Shown one piece after another: positions 10,443-23,659 of a stretch of 64,000 bases of DNA (the stretch's first letter is position 1; every line of letters begins with the position of its first letter). The DNA comes from Heterohyrax brucei. Lineage: Eukaryota; Chordata; Mammalia; Hyracoidea; Procaviidae. The notes under the pieces were generated by a model. It saw only the letters and a list, made by a program, of their open reading frames with translations. It was not told where the DNA came from and made no database searches. The DNA is taken from contig CM053146.1 of assembly GCA_028571685.1 (NCBI GenBank), forward strand, positions 69,274,931 to 69,338,930. Direction: 5' to 3'. Position numbers and translations under genes: made by a program.

Positions 10443-12650
10443 GAAAAACGCAAGTGAACCTCAAACTACCTAATTTTATTATATCACCACAGTAGTCAAA
10501 ACAGGGTGGTACTGATAAAACAGCAAAATACACAGACCAATGGAACAAAACTGAGAATCTGCGTGTAAAATCATCCACTCACAAGCAACTGCTATATGAC
10601 AAAGGCCCCTATAAACTGAGGGAAAAGATAGTCTCTTTAACAAATGGTGTGACATAACTGGATACCCCTGTGCCAAAAAAAAAAACAAGATATATACCTC
10701 ACACCATGCACAAAAACTAGCTCAAAATGAGTCACACGCCAAAGTATAAAATCTAAAACAATAAGAATCATGGAAGAAAAGCGAGGGACAATACTAGGGG
10801 CCCTAATACATGACTTAAACAGAATACAAAACATTACTGGCAATGCACAAACACCAGAATAAAAATCAGGTAACTGGAAACTCCTAAAAATCAAACACTT
10901 TGTTCATCCAAAGACTTTATTGACAGAATAAATAAGACAACCTATGACTAGGGAAAAAACCGAGGGATGTAGCAAATCCTGTCGGCATCTAGTCTCTAAA
11001 ATCTATAAGATACTCCAAAACATCAACAACAAGACAAATAACCCAATTAAAAAATGGGCAAAGGATATGAACAGATACCTCATCTAGGAAGATATCCAAG
11101 CAGCTAACAGATACTTGAGGAAATGCCCGTGATCATTAGCCGTTAGGGAAATGCAAATCGGAAGTACAGTGAGACACCATGTCACTCCATCAAGGCTAGT
11201 GTTAATCCAAAAAAAAAAAAACCCAAAATAATAAATTTTGGAAATACTGTAGAGAGACTGAAACACTTCAGCACTGCTGGTAGGAATGTAAAATGGTACA
11301 ACCTCTTGGAAATTGATTTGACTCTTTCTTAAAAAGCTAGTAATAGAAGTACCATAAAATCCAGGAATCTCATCCTTGGAATATAGCCTAGAGAAATAAG
11401 AGCTGTAACACAAACAGATAAATATACTCACTCTCATGTTCATTGCAGCACTGTTTACAATAGCAAAAGATGGAAACAATCTAGGTGCTCATCAACAGAT
11501 AAATGGATAAACAAATTATGGAATATTCACACAATGGAATAATACCGAGTGATAAAGAACAATGATAAATCCTTGAAACACAAGATGGGTGAATCTAGAA
11601 GGCATTATGCTGAGTAATATTAGTCACAAAAGGACAAATATTATATGAGACCAATGTAATTAGCACTCAAGGAATGGTTAAAACAGAAGAAAACATTCTT
11701 TGGTGGCTATGAAAGTAGGAAGGTCAGGAGCGAGTATGCACTAACCAGACAGTAGACAAGAATTATTTTAGGTGAAGCAAAGGACAATGTACAATACCAG
11801 GGGAGTCAGTGAAACTGGACCAAACCAAAAGCTAAAAAATATCCTGAATATAGCCAAACACATTGAGGGACAGAGCAGCAGGAGCAATGGCCTAGAGACT
11901 ATGGTTTCAGGGGATATCTAGGTCAAGTGGCGTAGCAGAGTTCATTAAAAAAAAAATGTTCTGCATCCCGCTCTGCTGGGTGTGGTCTTTAAAGAAAACA
12001 AGCAAACAAGCTAAAAGGCATCAACTGGTGCCAACCTACCTGGAGTAGAGCAAAATGAAGAACACTGTAGATCTAAGGAAAATATGAACTCCAGAGACAG
12101 AAAGGTCCACATAAACCAGAAACTCCATCAGCCTGAGACCAGAAGAAGTAAGTGGTGCTCAGCTACCACCAATAACCTCCAGGACAGGGATATAACAGAT
12201 GGTAGTGGGAGAATGTGGTGCAGAACTCAAATTTCTGGTAAACAGACCAGACTTGATAGTCTGACTGAGACTGGAGGGACCCAAGAGGACATGGTCCCTG
12301 GATTCTCTGCTAGCACAAAACTAAAAACATTACTGAAGCCAACTCTTCAGACAAATGTTAGGTGGGTCTATAAGACATAAAAAGATACTGGTGGAGAGTG
12401 TTCTTCTTGGCTCAAGCAGATACTTGAGACTAAATGGACAGCTCCTGTCCGGAGATGAGAAGAGAAGGCAGAAGGGGACAGGAGCTGCTGACTGGACGTG
12501 GGGCATAAAGAGTGGAAAGTAAGAGTGTGCTGTCACATTGTGGGGAAAGCAGCTAGGGTCATATAACAATGTGTATAAGTTTTTGTATGAGAAACTTACT
12601 TGAATTGTAAACTTTCACTTAAAGCACAATAAAAGAAAATGCAAGTAAAA
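10443..12650 (+). mobile_element. 5'-truncated L1, + strand (L1-D)
   Basis: L1 element of about 2.18 kb (10459-12634) flanked by similar 16-bp sites at 10443-10458 and 12635-12650 (14 of 16 match), a plausible target duplication. The first part is ORF2 C-terminal coding sequence in broken frames. The stretch coding MFIAALFTIAKDGNN near 11438 matches the equivalent MFIAA..TIAK region of the L1 at 41.9-45.8 kb. From about 11.7 kb it is 3' UTR, ending in 'cacaataaaagaaaa'. The element is 5'-truncated and inactive; a full L1 is 6-7 kb. Confidence 0.85.
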
Positions 12651-14381
12651 ATGACTACCTTTGCTCTTTTTTGCCAAGTATTATCGATGGCACTTGGCTG
12701 GCTTGGATTATCAACTTAAACTTTATATAATGACTTTTTAGAGATTGTTATGTAGTTGTCTTTCTCAGTTTATTTATTTTTTCTTTTTAGTAATCTTTTC
12801 CATTCAAATCCTAGAATTCTTTCCAAGAGATATAAAATAGTAAGACAATACTTTACACATCATTGGAATTGGCAAGTCCCTTTTCATTGTATGGTGATAA
12901 ACTTGAGCAAGAGATAACAAAAACAATCTAGTCAGCATAAATGTAAGCAACTGTTTTATTTAGAAAGAAAGAAAAGCAGCCAGAATGAAATACATTTGTT
13001 AACATGAGAAAATTGCAAGAACCATACTCAGGAACTGGGAAAAAAGACGTGTTCTAGATTACTTCATCACAGTTCTTTAATAATTAGGAACCAAATTGTT
13101 CTTATATAGAAATGCATAGTATATTTTATATTTGTAAAATATTTTTAATGTTTTTTACATGTTTGCCTTTTTCTTCATAGCCAAAAGGAACGTTTCTAAC
13201 ATATCTCAAATTTAAAAAAATTAAAGAACGTTAAGCACACTGGCTCAATCCCATTTGGTGTCCCAGTACAGATTTCATATCACAATGAAGCCATCATAAT
13301 TTGCATCCCATCAGCTATTCCCTTAGCTCTAAAGAGCTATCCTGCCACTCCTAGAGTAGGTCTCCAGGGTTGAAGCCTGTTCCATCACTCTTAGGCTAGC
13401 TCTATTTGGTAGTAAAATCAGGGTTACTAGCTTGCTGCCCCTTGCTTGGAAAAAAAGTCTGAATTAACCCTGTCTTTATTCTCCCTGGAAAACTGATAGT
13501 AAATTTTGTCCTTTTACTCTCTGTTCTTTTCAATTCCTGGCATTCCAGGAGTTGTCAGACTTTCTTTCCAGATCTTTCCTGGCAATGCTAAAACTCAAAC
13601 ACTGTGCTAATGTTCTATATCTCTTACAATTTATCTGTTGTGTGCATTCTTTTGTTTCTATTGATAGTCTGTTTATTTAAAATATTGTTCAAATTATCAA
13701 CAGCTATCTTGACACAATCCTGTAAGAATTTCATTTCTGTCCTGTGCTATTTCTAAGTATTCCGTGTTTTACTTGTAAATAGAGTTTTTTGACTTTTAAT
13801 ATCTTCCTCAGTTTGTTTTTAGTATTCCATTTTATGGTATTTCTACACCTATAACTTGCAGAAGAGTAGATTTGCTAACTTGAGTGAATGTATGTTAGAA
13901 AACACAAGCTTTGCATACTATCAACAGTTTCAGTGAATTAGAAAAGTATTATGGAATCAAGACTAGATTCTAGTAACCTTAACATAAGCCACTGTTTCCA
14001 GTTCTCTCTGCTCAGTAACTACTCACAAACATTAAATTCACTTTAACAGTGATAATATTGAGATGAAGAATACCATTATGATTCATTTACAGTATCTCCA
14101 TAATATCATACTCCTTTAGGTATAATTAATTATAGGTATAACAAATTATAAGTATAATGAATCCATACTCCTTAACTCATTGTTTATGGCATGTGAAAAA
14201 TGTGACAGTTCTTTTACAGTGATGAAAGCCAACAGCATTCTCTGAGTTTCTTTGCCACCTAGCTACCTGTCAGCTAATGTTACTGCATTTTCTCTGTATC
14301 TGCCTAACTCTCCCACTATGGCATCAGATCTTAATAAAGGATATTTCACAGCCCAAATATTGCTACCTGCTATGGAGAAGT
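12651..14381. other. AT-rich DNA, nothing recognised
   Basis: No open frame with motifs and no repeat that I can name. Slightly less AT-rich at 13230-13480, where I see no domain or repeat. Confidence 0.5.
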
Positions 14382-14525
14382 GCAAACCCTGATGAAGTAG
14401 TAGTTAACTGTTACCCCAAAAGTTGGCAGTTCAAATCCATGAGGTGCTCTTTGGAAACTCTATAAGGCAGTTCTATTCTGTCCTGTAGGGTTGCTATTAG
14501 TCAGAAGGCAATGGGTTTCGTTTGG
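14382..14525 (+). repeat. AfroSINE, + strand
   Basis: 'aaaccctgatgaagtagtag', 'ttggcagttcaaatccatg', 'tttggaaactctataaggca' and 'tctgtcctgtagggttgcta' in order, then 'atgggtttcgtttggg'. The open frame at 14277-14465 overlaps it and is not a gene. Confidence 0.85.
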
Positions 14526-15800
14526 GAAATGAAGTATGGTGTCAACCATGTTGATAACAAATTGTCTGAGACTTCTACAAAAATACCTTAAACGTGTATT
14601 TTTAATGAATCCTTGCAAATACAACACAATTTCTAGAAATTATGATGGTCAGAACTTGGGATATGTGTAGATTTCTTTTTCTGACTTCTAAATATAGAGA
14701 AGTAAGGTCTATGATCTATATTTTACTTCTCCAGCATGCTTACATTTACAGTGCAGTGAGAAAGAATCTAAAACCCTTGTACAGCAACCTTTGTTGTCAA
14801 ACAAGGAACCTTAGATGTCCATATTAGTGTTTCTAGATGAATATCGTGACACATATTGTACAAAACTATTTGTTATCAATTTACACTAAACAGTGTAACA
14901 GTGTGTATATGTAGACAGAGACACGAATTGCCCTACAAATAGAGGTATTTTCTAATGAATGTTGTATTTAGTTCATTTGGCATTTGTCCCCTAAGGATCT
15001 ACTGTTTAAGCCATGACTGCTCAATCTGACAAGTGATTTTCTTACATGTCTATTATTTCAAAATTTTTGTACAACACAAACTATAGATTTTTGTATTATT
15101 ATTTCATTGTGAGGGGGACCAGTTCCTGCTTTTTATTTTTGAGAAATACTGTAACTTACTAAGACTCCAAAATGTGAGAGAAAGATTCCAAAATGTGAAA
15201 GAAAGATCTAGCACTAAATCAGCCTTGTTAATCTTTTAGGTCGGGATTGGTACCGTTTCTGATAATTTTGCCAAGACTGACATGTCTACACACCCGTGCA
15301 TTAGGGTGTAGAAGCAAAGTCTCAGTGACCATTAAGGAATCAGAAGACTGAATCTCGTTAACTGTTTTGAAAAATTGAGATCAATGATGAGATCACAATT
15401 GAAGAGGCTGTGTAGATTTTCAGTGAAACCATATTAAAAGGTAAGAAGCTGTTTTGGAAGTTTTGGATTATTGCTTTATCTTAAGTGGCAGTCATTGTGA
15501 AAGTTGCAAAAAATATTCTGAATTTATCAGTAGACATCAAACTTAATAGCTGAAAGCAAAACTGAAAAACTTCATTTAAAATTTCCTTTAAACAAATATA
15601 TCCTGCATACCTATTACGTATAATACCTACTGCTATAAGCATTAATCAAGAGATGGATAACACAGTCTAGGATTTGAAGAGAATTTCAAAATAGTAAGGC
15701 AAAAACAAGAAAATTGATAACTATGAGTAATGCAGAATAGAGACTTAATCAACAAACATCGATATCACAGAGGAGGAGAAATTGTCTGACTGGAGCAATT
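14526..15800. other. AT-rich DNA with a short tandem duplication
   Basis: No gene or named repeat. A ~20-bp unit (ccaaaatgtga[g/a]agaaagat) is repeated twice at about 15169-15208. Otherwise unremarkable. Confidence 0.45.
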
Positions 15801-16796
15801 AAAAAATGCTTTCTTGGTAATTTTTTTATTGTGATTAAGTGAACACATACAATCAAAAATAATTTGCATGCTTGCCTATCTGCAGCTCCCTCTGCTCTCC
15901 TTGCCCAGTAACAGCACACTCTTCCTATTCATTCTATACTTGTATCCTCATAATAATCTCCTGTCCCTTCCTCTAGGTCCCCTTCTATCCCATGTATAAA
16001 GATATCAGTAGGACAGCATCCTACAAATGCATACAGCCATAAAGTACAAACAATGTATGGTTACATGATGTCCCCAAGTCTGTCCATTTTCATACAAAGA
16101 GTTGGCTTCAGTAGTGTTTTGTGGGCAGCAGCAGCAGCAGGTTTGGAGCCATGCTCCAAGGGGATCAACTAGGCTGACGGACCATCAATTGTTGTCTTTT
16201 AGTAGAGTTCTTGAGCTGCACCCCACTTTTTCTTGTGTTGCCATAGGGACTCAACATTGTGTGTCCTATCATGGCTGTCTTTGGTGGTGGCTGGGCACCA
16301 TCTGTTTCTTCTAGTCACATGTCGATACAGTCAGCCATTCACAGAGCTGCTTCTGTCTACTGAGCATTTTTTCGCTTGTGTTATGTCTTTGTTGTTCTTG
16401 GTGATCATCTGTTCTGGATGAGTTGGGACCATTTGATGTACCTCACATGGCAGCTTGCTAGCTCTTAAGACAACAGATGCCACTCCCCAATATGGGGTGC
16501 AGAAGACTCTCTTAGCGATAGCCTAGGCATGCCAATGGGCCTCCATGTCCCCCAAGAACATGGTCCCCAGACCCCGCCCCAGCCACTCTATCCTTGCAAT
16601 ATTGGGGTAGGTTAGAAAAGCTTTCAGTTTATGGCAAGTCGATCTACTTTCTGCTGTGTGCTGTCACTGCTTTCACCTAACCAAATTTCAATCAACTGTG
16701 TAATCTAAGACCAACCCTCTCCCTCCCTCTCCACCCTTGTAGCTGTGAAAGTCTTTCTTCTGTACCTAAATCTATTTTTAAATCCTTATAATAAGG

Positions 16797-19700
16797 GTCT
16801 TATAAAATGTTTGTCCTTCTGCTGCTGACTGATTCACTCAGCATAATGTCTTCCGATTGAGACCAGGTTATGACATGCTTCCTAAGTTCATCTTTGTTCT
16901 TTATCACTGCATAATGTTCTTTGAGTATATGTCACATAGTTTGTTAATCCATTCATCTGTTGATGGGCATTTGGGTTGATGCTGTCTTTTTTCTATTATG
17001 GACTGTACTGCAATAAACATTCATGTGCATGTGTCATGTGATAGCCTTTGTTTCTGTAGGATATATTCGGGGAGTGGGATTAGTGGATCAAATGATATAT
17101 CTATTTCCAGCTTTTTAAGGAAGTGCAAAATTGTTTTCCAAAGAGGTTGTATGGCTTTGCTATCCCACCAGTAGTGTAGAAGAGTTCCCATCTCGCCACA
17201 GCCTCTCCAGCATTTGTTGTTTTGTGTTTTGTGGATCATGGCCAACCTTGTTTAGATTAGATGGTATCTCATTGTAGTTTTGATGTGGATTTCTTTGATA
17301 ACTAATGGTCACGAGCATATCTTCATGTGTCTTTTGGCAGCTTGGATGTCCCCTTTGGTAAAGTGTCTGTCCATCTCTTTTGCCCATTGCTTAAAATTGG
17401 GTTATTTATCTTTTTCTTGTTGATATTTTTCAGTAGCTGGTAGTTTATGGAGATCAGATGTCAGTCCAAAATGTAGTTCAGAATGCTTTCCCATTCTGTA
17501 GATGGTCTTGTAATTCTTTTGATGAAGTCTTTGGATGACCAAAAAGTGTTTGATTCTTAGTAGTACACATTTATCTTTTTATTTTCTGTTGCTTGTGCTT
17601 TGTTTGTCAGATGTTAAAGTCTTTCTAGGCTGTGTATTAGAACTTCCATTGTCAACCCTATTGTTCTTGCATAATCTTTGTTGATTTAGGTTTGATTAAT
17701 TTTCAGTTAGTTTTTGTGTAAGGTGTGAAGTTTGGGCCTTGTTTCAGTTCTTTGCAGATGGTTATCCAATTTTGGAACCACCATTTGTTGAAGAGGCTGT
17801 TTTTACGCTAGTTTACAATCTTAGGGCCTTTGTCGAATATCAACTATTCATGAGAGGATGGTGGCATCTTTGGGGTCTCAACTCTGTTCCATTGGTGTAT
17901 ATGTCTCTTTTTGTACTAGTATCAGGTTGTTTTGTCTACTATGGCAGTGTAATAGGTTCTAAGGTCAGGTAGTGTGAGGCCTCCTACTGTGTTCCTCTTC
18001 TTCAGTAGTGCTTTACTTATCTGGGATATCTTCCCTTTATAAACAAGGTTGGTGATTTGTTTCTCCATCTCCTTAAAAAATGACACTGGAATTTGTGTTG
18101 GGATTGCATTGTATAGGTCGATCGCTTTGGGTAAAATAGACATTTTCACAATGTTAAGTCTTCCTATCCATGAGCAGGGTAGGTTTCTCCATTTATGTAA
18201 GTCTATTTTTCTTGCAGTAAGTTCTTGTAGTTCTCTCTGTATGGGTCTCTTATTTCTGTAGATAGATTTATTCCTAGGTATTTTATCTTCTGGAGAGCTA
18301 TAGTAAACACTGTTGGTTGGGTGATTTCTTCATTGATGATCTCTTTATTGGTATAAAGGAATCCTACTGATTTACATATGTTTATCTTATATCCTGATAC
18401 TTTGCTAAACTGTTCTATTAGTTCCAGTAGTTAACTTGTGGATTCTTTAGGATTCTCTGCATATACAATCATGTCATCTGGAGTTTTACTTCTTCTTTGC
18501 TGATGCAGATGCCCTTTATTTCTTTGTCTTGTCTGGTTGCTCTGGCTAGAACCTCTAGTAAAATATTGAATAGAAGTTGTGAGAGTGGGCATCCTTATCT
18601 AGTTCCTGTTCTCAAGAGGAATTCTTTCAGCCTCTCTCCATTCACAATGATGTAAACATTTGGCTTTGCATAGCTACTTCTTATTACATTGAGGCTTTTC
18701 CTCTCTGTTCTTATTTTTCTGAGAGTTTTTGCACCAATGGGTGTTGGACTTTGTCATATGTCTTTTCTGTATCAATTGACAAAACCAGATGATTATTATA
18801 TTTTGTGCTATTTATGTGGTTGATCACATTAACTGTTTTTCTGATGCTGAACCAGCCTTGCATCCCCGGTATGAATCTGGTATGATGGATTGTTTTTTTG
18901 ATATGTTGTTGAATTCTGTTGGCTAGGATTTTGTTGAAGATTTTTACATCCAGGTTCATGAGTGATACTGCTTTGTAATTCTCTTTTTTTATGGGATATT
19001 TCCTTTGCTTTGGTATCAGCATTATGCTGGCTTTGTAGAATGAATTTGGGAGTGTGCCATCCCTTTCTATGCTGTGAAATAGCCTCAGTAGTATTGGAGT
19101 TAACTGCTGTCTAAAAATTTGGTAGAATTCTCTGGTGAAGCCATCTGGGCCAGGACTTTTTTTAGTTGGAAGTTTTTTTTGTTTTTCCTCTTCTTTTTTT
19201 TTTTTTACCTTTCTCAGTCTCTTCCTTTGTGATGGACTTATTAAATTGTTCTACTTCTCCTTGTGATAATTTTGGTAGGAAATATGAATCCAGAAATATG
19301 TCCATTTCCTGTAGGTTTTCAAATCTTTTAGAAGAGTCATTCATAGTATTCTGTTATGATACTTTTGATTTCAGTTGGATCTGTTGTGACATCTCCCATC
19401 TCATTTCTTGTTCAGGTTATTCGTTTCCTCTCCTGTTTGTCTTTTGTACATTTAGCCAGTGGGTTATCTATTTTGTTGATCTTTTCAAAGAACTAGCTTT
19501 TGGTTTTGTTAATTTTTTTCAGTTGTTTTCCTGTTCTCTAATCCATTTAGTTCTAACCTTTATGATCTGTTTTCTTCTGGTGCCTGAGAAGGGGTTACTC
19601 TGTTCCTCACTTTCTACTTGTTCAAGCTACAGGGTTAATTCTTTGGTTTGGGTCCTTTCTTCCTTCTGGATGTGTGCATTTATAGATATAAACTGACCTC

Positions 19701-21084
19701 TGAACATAGCTTTTGCTGTATCCTATAGATTCTGGTAGGATGTGTTTTCATTCTCATTTGATTCCATAAATTTCTTTATTTCATCCTTGATTTCTTCTCT
19801 AACCTGTGGTTTTTGAGCAAGGTGTTGTTCACTCTCCATGAGTCCAAATTTCTACCTATGATTTTTCTGCTATTGATTTCAACTTCTATGGCTTTATAGT
19901 CTGAGAAGATGCAGTAATTCAGTGGTTTGGATTTTGTTGAGACTTGCTGTATGTCCTAATACATGATCTATTCTTGAAAATGTTCCATGTGCATTGAAGA
20001 GGAAGGTGTACTTATCTGTTGCAGGGGAAAAAGTTCTGTATATGCCAGTGAGGTCCAATTGGTTAATTGTTGCAATAAGATCTTCTGTGTCTTTACTTAG
20101 CTTTTTTCTGGATAATCTATCCATTACTGAAAGTGGAATGTTGAGTGTCCAACTATTACTGTGGAGTGATCTCTCATTTTTCAACGTTGTCAGTGTTTAT
20201 TCAATGTATTTAGACACTCTGGTGTTGGGTTCATAAATATTCAATATCATTATGCCCTGCATATATATTGAACCTTTCAGCTATAAATAGTGACCATCCT
20301 TGTCCATGAAGGTGGATTTTACGTTAATGTCTATTTTATCTGAATTTAGTATTGCCACTCCTTCTCTCCTTTTGTCATGGTTGGAATTGTGTCCCCCCAA
20401 AAATGTGTGCAGCCACATGGCTGGGATATGGTTCCCAGTATCTTGGGACTGTCCTCTATTGTGTGGTTTTGCTAACCTGTATGTTAAAGGATTAGGGTGG
20501 GGCTGTAAATTCCTGCTGTAGGAGGAGTTTCCCTGGAGTATGGCTTGCCCCACCCTTAATGCTTTTAGCTTGCAAGGAATAAAAGGAAAAAGAAACAAAG
20601 GACAATTTGAGAACCTCACTACCATCAAGCAAGCAGCACTAGGAGCAGAGCGCGTCCTTCAGACTAGAGGTTCTTGCGTCAGGACGCTCCCTGGACAAAG
20701 ACTGATGCAATACTGGACTTTCCTCCAGAGCCGACAAGGGGAAAGCCTTCCCCTGGAGCAGACACCCTGAATATGGACTTGCAACCTACTGGACTGTGTA
20801 AGAATAAATCTTTCTTTGTTAAAGCCATCCACTCTGTGGTATTTCTGTTAGAGCAGCCCTAGCTGACTAAAACACCTTTGTATGTTGTCGGCTTGCTATA
20901 TATTTTTCCATTCTTTAATTTTCAGTTTGTTCATATCTTTGAGTCTAAAGTGTGTATCTTGTAAGCAACATATAGACAGATTGTGTCTTTTGATCCAGGA
21001 TGTCACTTGTAGTCTCTTTACTGAAACATTCAGTCTGTTTACATTCAGTTTAGTTATTGATAGGTATGTGTTTAGTACTATCAT
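16797..21084 (-). pseudogene. L1-A ORF2 pseudogene (endonuclease and reverse transcriptase)
   Basis: Decayed ORF2. The start is the ATG at 21084, aligned with the ORF2 start of the other L1s (45754, 36995). Pieces in order: an endonuclease N-terminus with 'LNTYLSITKLNVNRLN' (21084-20896); the solo LTR; further endonuclease (20184-19894, 'TFSRIDHVLGH'); reverse transcriptase pieces (19022-18711, '[19 protein letters not shown]'); and a C-terminal cysteine region near 17200 (CWRGCGEMGTLLHYWW, where the first Cys and His spacing remain). Many stops and frame changes make it non-functional. Confidence 0.85.
20373..20874 (+). mobile_element. Solo LTR, MaLR-like family, copy 2, inside L1-A
   Basis: A 502-bp LTR, tgtcatggttgg...ctgactaaaaca, with a perfect 5-bp target duplication ccttt at 20368-20372 and 20875-20879. 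It interrupts the endonuclease part of L1-A ORF2: removing it with one ccttt restores alignment with the L1 at 45.5 kb. Signals: TATA-like ataaaagg (20579-20586) and poly(A) signal aataaa (20803-20808), so orientation is +. No internal genes, so it arose by recombination between two LTRs or is a relic of one. It post-dates L1-A. Confidence 0.92.
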
Positions 21085-21479
21085 TTTGGTGCATTTATTT
21101 TTGTGCTGTTGGTGTTTTCCATGTTGCTCTTAATAGCCTCTTCTGGATCATTCTTCTTTATGGGTTGACTTTTCCACACTTTTACAGTGTTGTTTTTGTG
21201 TTTGTTGAGCTCCTGTATTATGTTTCTTGTTTTGATATGTTGCATTGTTACTCTGCTTCATGGCTACCCCTGTGGTACACCTTAATGTTCTAAGTTTAAA
21301 CCAGACTTTAACTTCTGCATATCTTTTTAATTTCCTCTCCGTCTGAAAGGGTTATAACTGCTGTACCCTATCCCAGTTTTTACTTTGATAATGTCATAGT
21401 TTTCATGACATGTGCATTGGTTCCCTTGTTTCCATACTGTAGCTTTTGTGAGTTCCCTGAGTAGGATTCTGGATGCTTT

Positions 21480-22430
21480 GTCCTGCATTACCTCCTTAAG
21501 TATACACTTGATGTTTTTGTTTTTCTAAGCAAAGAGTTACTTTCATCATTTCCTGTAGTTTGGGTTTGGTTTTTACAAAGTCTCTAAGCTTCTCTTTGTC
21601 TGTGAATGTCTTAATTTCATCTTCATATTTGAGAGAAAAATTTTCAGGGTATATAATTCATGGTTGGACATTTTTCTCCTTCAAGGCTTTGAATGTATCA
21701 TCCTACTGCCTCCTTGCCAACATCGTCAAGAAGTCAGATGAAATCCTACAGGGCTTCCTTCTGAATGTTAGCTTTCCTTTAAGCCTCACTGCCTTTAAGA
21801 GACTCAGTTTATGTTTCATTTTATTCAGCTTAATTGTAATATGTCTTGTCTTTCATTTCAGTTCTGTTTTTTGTGGTGTTCAATAATGCATCTTGGAAAT
21901 CTGTGTTCTCTTCTTTCACAATTTCAGGAAAGTTTTTGTCAGCAGCTCTATGATAATACTCCCTATATTTTCAGCTATCTTTCCCTTATTATTCATAGAT
22001 GGTTTGTCTTAATAAGAGTCCCTCATGTTTCTAAATCCTTCTTCATTTTTCTTATTTGTTTTCTCTGATTTCTCCTCTGCAATGCCAATGTCAGTTACTC
22101 TGTTCTCAAGCTTGCTAACTCTGGCTTCCAATTCCTCAATTGTGCTCTTTTGGATTTAGATTGAATTGTCTAATCGTGTAATTGTATTATTGATCTGCTG
22201 GATTTCAGTTCAAATAGCTTGCTTAATTTTTCATTTTGTTCTGCTGCATTTTGTTTAATCTCTAGGATGGCTTTCTATATAATTCTTTTTACTTGACCTC
22301 CAGTAGTTTCAGAAAGGTTTCTTCATCTGGGAAGTTTTTTGGTTCTTTATTTTGAGAGTTTTGCAGAGCCATGGTAAACTCTTTCTTTAAATGGTTATCT
22401 ATGGATTGTTGCCTTTGTGCCTTTAGAACC
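21480..22430 (-). pseudogene. L1-A ORF1 pseudogene
   Basis: The region is collinear at nucleotide level with the better preserved ORF1 of the L1 at 36.5-39.4 kb. It shares the RNA-binding-domain part (around 21540-21800) and the coiled-coil-coding stretch (around 22060-22270). No long reverse-strand frame survives. ORF1p normally binds L1 RNA as a trimer; this copy cannot. The 108-aa forward frame at 21560-21886 is the antisense shadow. Confidence 0.75.
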
Positions 22431-23480
22431 TGTTTGGTTTTTCTGATGTTTCCTCAGTAGGAGCTTAGTTGTAATTCTAAGAGGGGAGTTGGTTACCAGC
22501 TGCCGCTGTTGTACTCTAGTGGCTGGCCCCAGGTTGACTCTCTGGAGTGTCAGGCTCTGCCTCCTGACTGGTGAAGGTGGTAGCACCCTACTTCTGGAGT
22601 TACTGGGGGCTGTCAGCCAATGCTCTGATGTGGATCAGTGAAAAGTGGAGGAGATGCTGCCAGGCCACTCAGCAGTCTGTTCTCCAGGTGGTCTTATTTT
22701 AAAAAGGTACTTTACTGCTAAGGGAGGAGCTGTCCAACAGCTGCCCAAATCAATCAGACCCTCAGGTGTGGCAGGCCCCATCTTCCAGCTGACAACAAAA
22801 GCACCTCATAGGCCTTCCTCAGATACTATGACGTGTTTCAAAGTAGGGATGGGTTACAGCCTTGCTGCCGTTGTCTCCTAGGCCCCACTGATAAGGCACC
22901 ACTGTCATAAATACAGGTTTTCTGCTGGAAGAGTACTTTCCACACAGGCATTGTTTCTCAGCTTGAGCATTAGTCCCAGACTTCTGGTTGTGTGACTCTG
23001 CCACCTAACTGACCAAGATGGCATCTTGCCCAAGCTGCCCTTCCTGCTGTGAAACAGCAGAATCTGTGGCATGGCTCAGAAAAGAGATGGTGGAGGTATG
23101 GCGGTGTCCTCAGTAACAGCTGGCTCTCAAAATGTGGCTATACCAAGCATGGTCTCTGCTACACTACACACTATTTGTTTAAACACTGTAGTTCAGCGTA
23201 TTAGCCAGCTCATGACCAGTCCCCAGCACCTGGATAACAAGCAAGGCATCAGTACCTGCAGTTTTCCCAAATGGTGAGTCAGCAGAAGCAGGAAGTGCCT
23301 CATCGTTGAGAGAGATAGTTACTATGTTACTGGCACATAGTCCAATCTGGAAACCCTATGCCAGATCCTAGGGCTTCGCAGATGTCCATGCTGCCCCATT
23401 CAATTATCATTCCAGGCCTTAGTTGTCAGATGGAATTGGGGGGACATGTGTCTGATCTGCCATCTTGGCCTCACCCCCCA
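22431..23480 (-). promoter_or_regulatory. L1-A 5' UTR (ancestral promoter region)
   Basis: This ~1 kb GC-richer stretch lies upstream of ORF1 and reaches the L1 5' end. Reverse-strand reading starts with a G-run and gaggccaagatggcag, a YY1-like box close to the 5' end as in other mammalian L1s. An internal block near 23000-23030 ('gaccaagatggcatc') resembles the repeated unit in the 5' UTR of the L1 at 38.4-39.4 kb. Activity today is unlikely. Confidence 0.6.
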
Positions 23481-23659
23481 AGAATGCTTTATAAAGGGCA
23501 TAGTACTTAAATTTAGCTTTGAAGGACAAATGGAAAATTAAATTGACAGAGAAGGAAAGCAGGTAATGCCAAGACTGAGGAGTAGTTTAAGCAATGTAAA
23601 GATAAGAATATGCAAAGTGAGTTTGAGATAATGAGGTTCTAGGACTCAAGAAGTAAAGA

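Larger units (their letters stand above)
15814..23480 (-). mobile_element. Full-length decayed L1, - strand (L1-A)
   Basis: Read on the reverse strand, the 5' end at about 23480 begins with a G-run and ggccaagatggcag, a typical L1 start. A 5' UTR, ORF1 (about 22430-21480), ORF2 (21084-16797) and 3' UTR follow. Both flanks carry 'aatgcttt' (left 15805-15812, right 23483-23490), probably the target duplication. About 7.16 kb of L1 remains after removing the solo LTR inserted at 20373-20879. Both ORFs have many stops and frameshifts, so it is older than the L1 at 40.9 kb. Confidence 0.85.

Noticed and set aside
19166-19696. 176-codon + strand frame rich in Phe, Ser and Cys with hydrophobic stretches, like a membrane protein
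   Set aside because: It is the complement of L1-A ORF2 on the other strand; the composition is that of an antisense reading of A-rich coding sequence.
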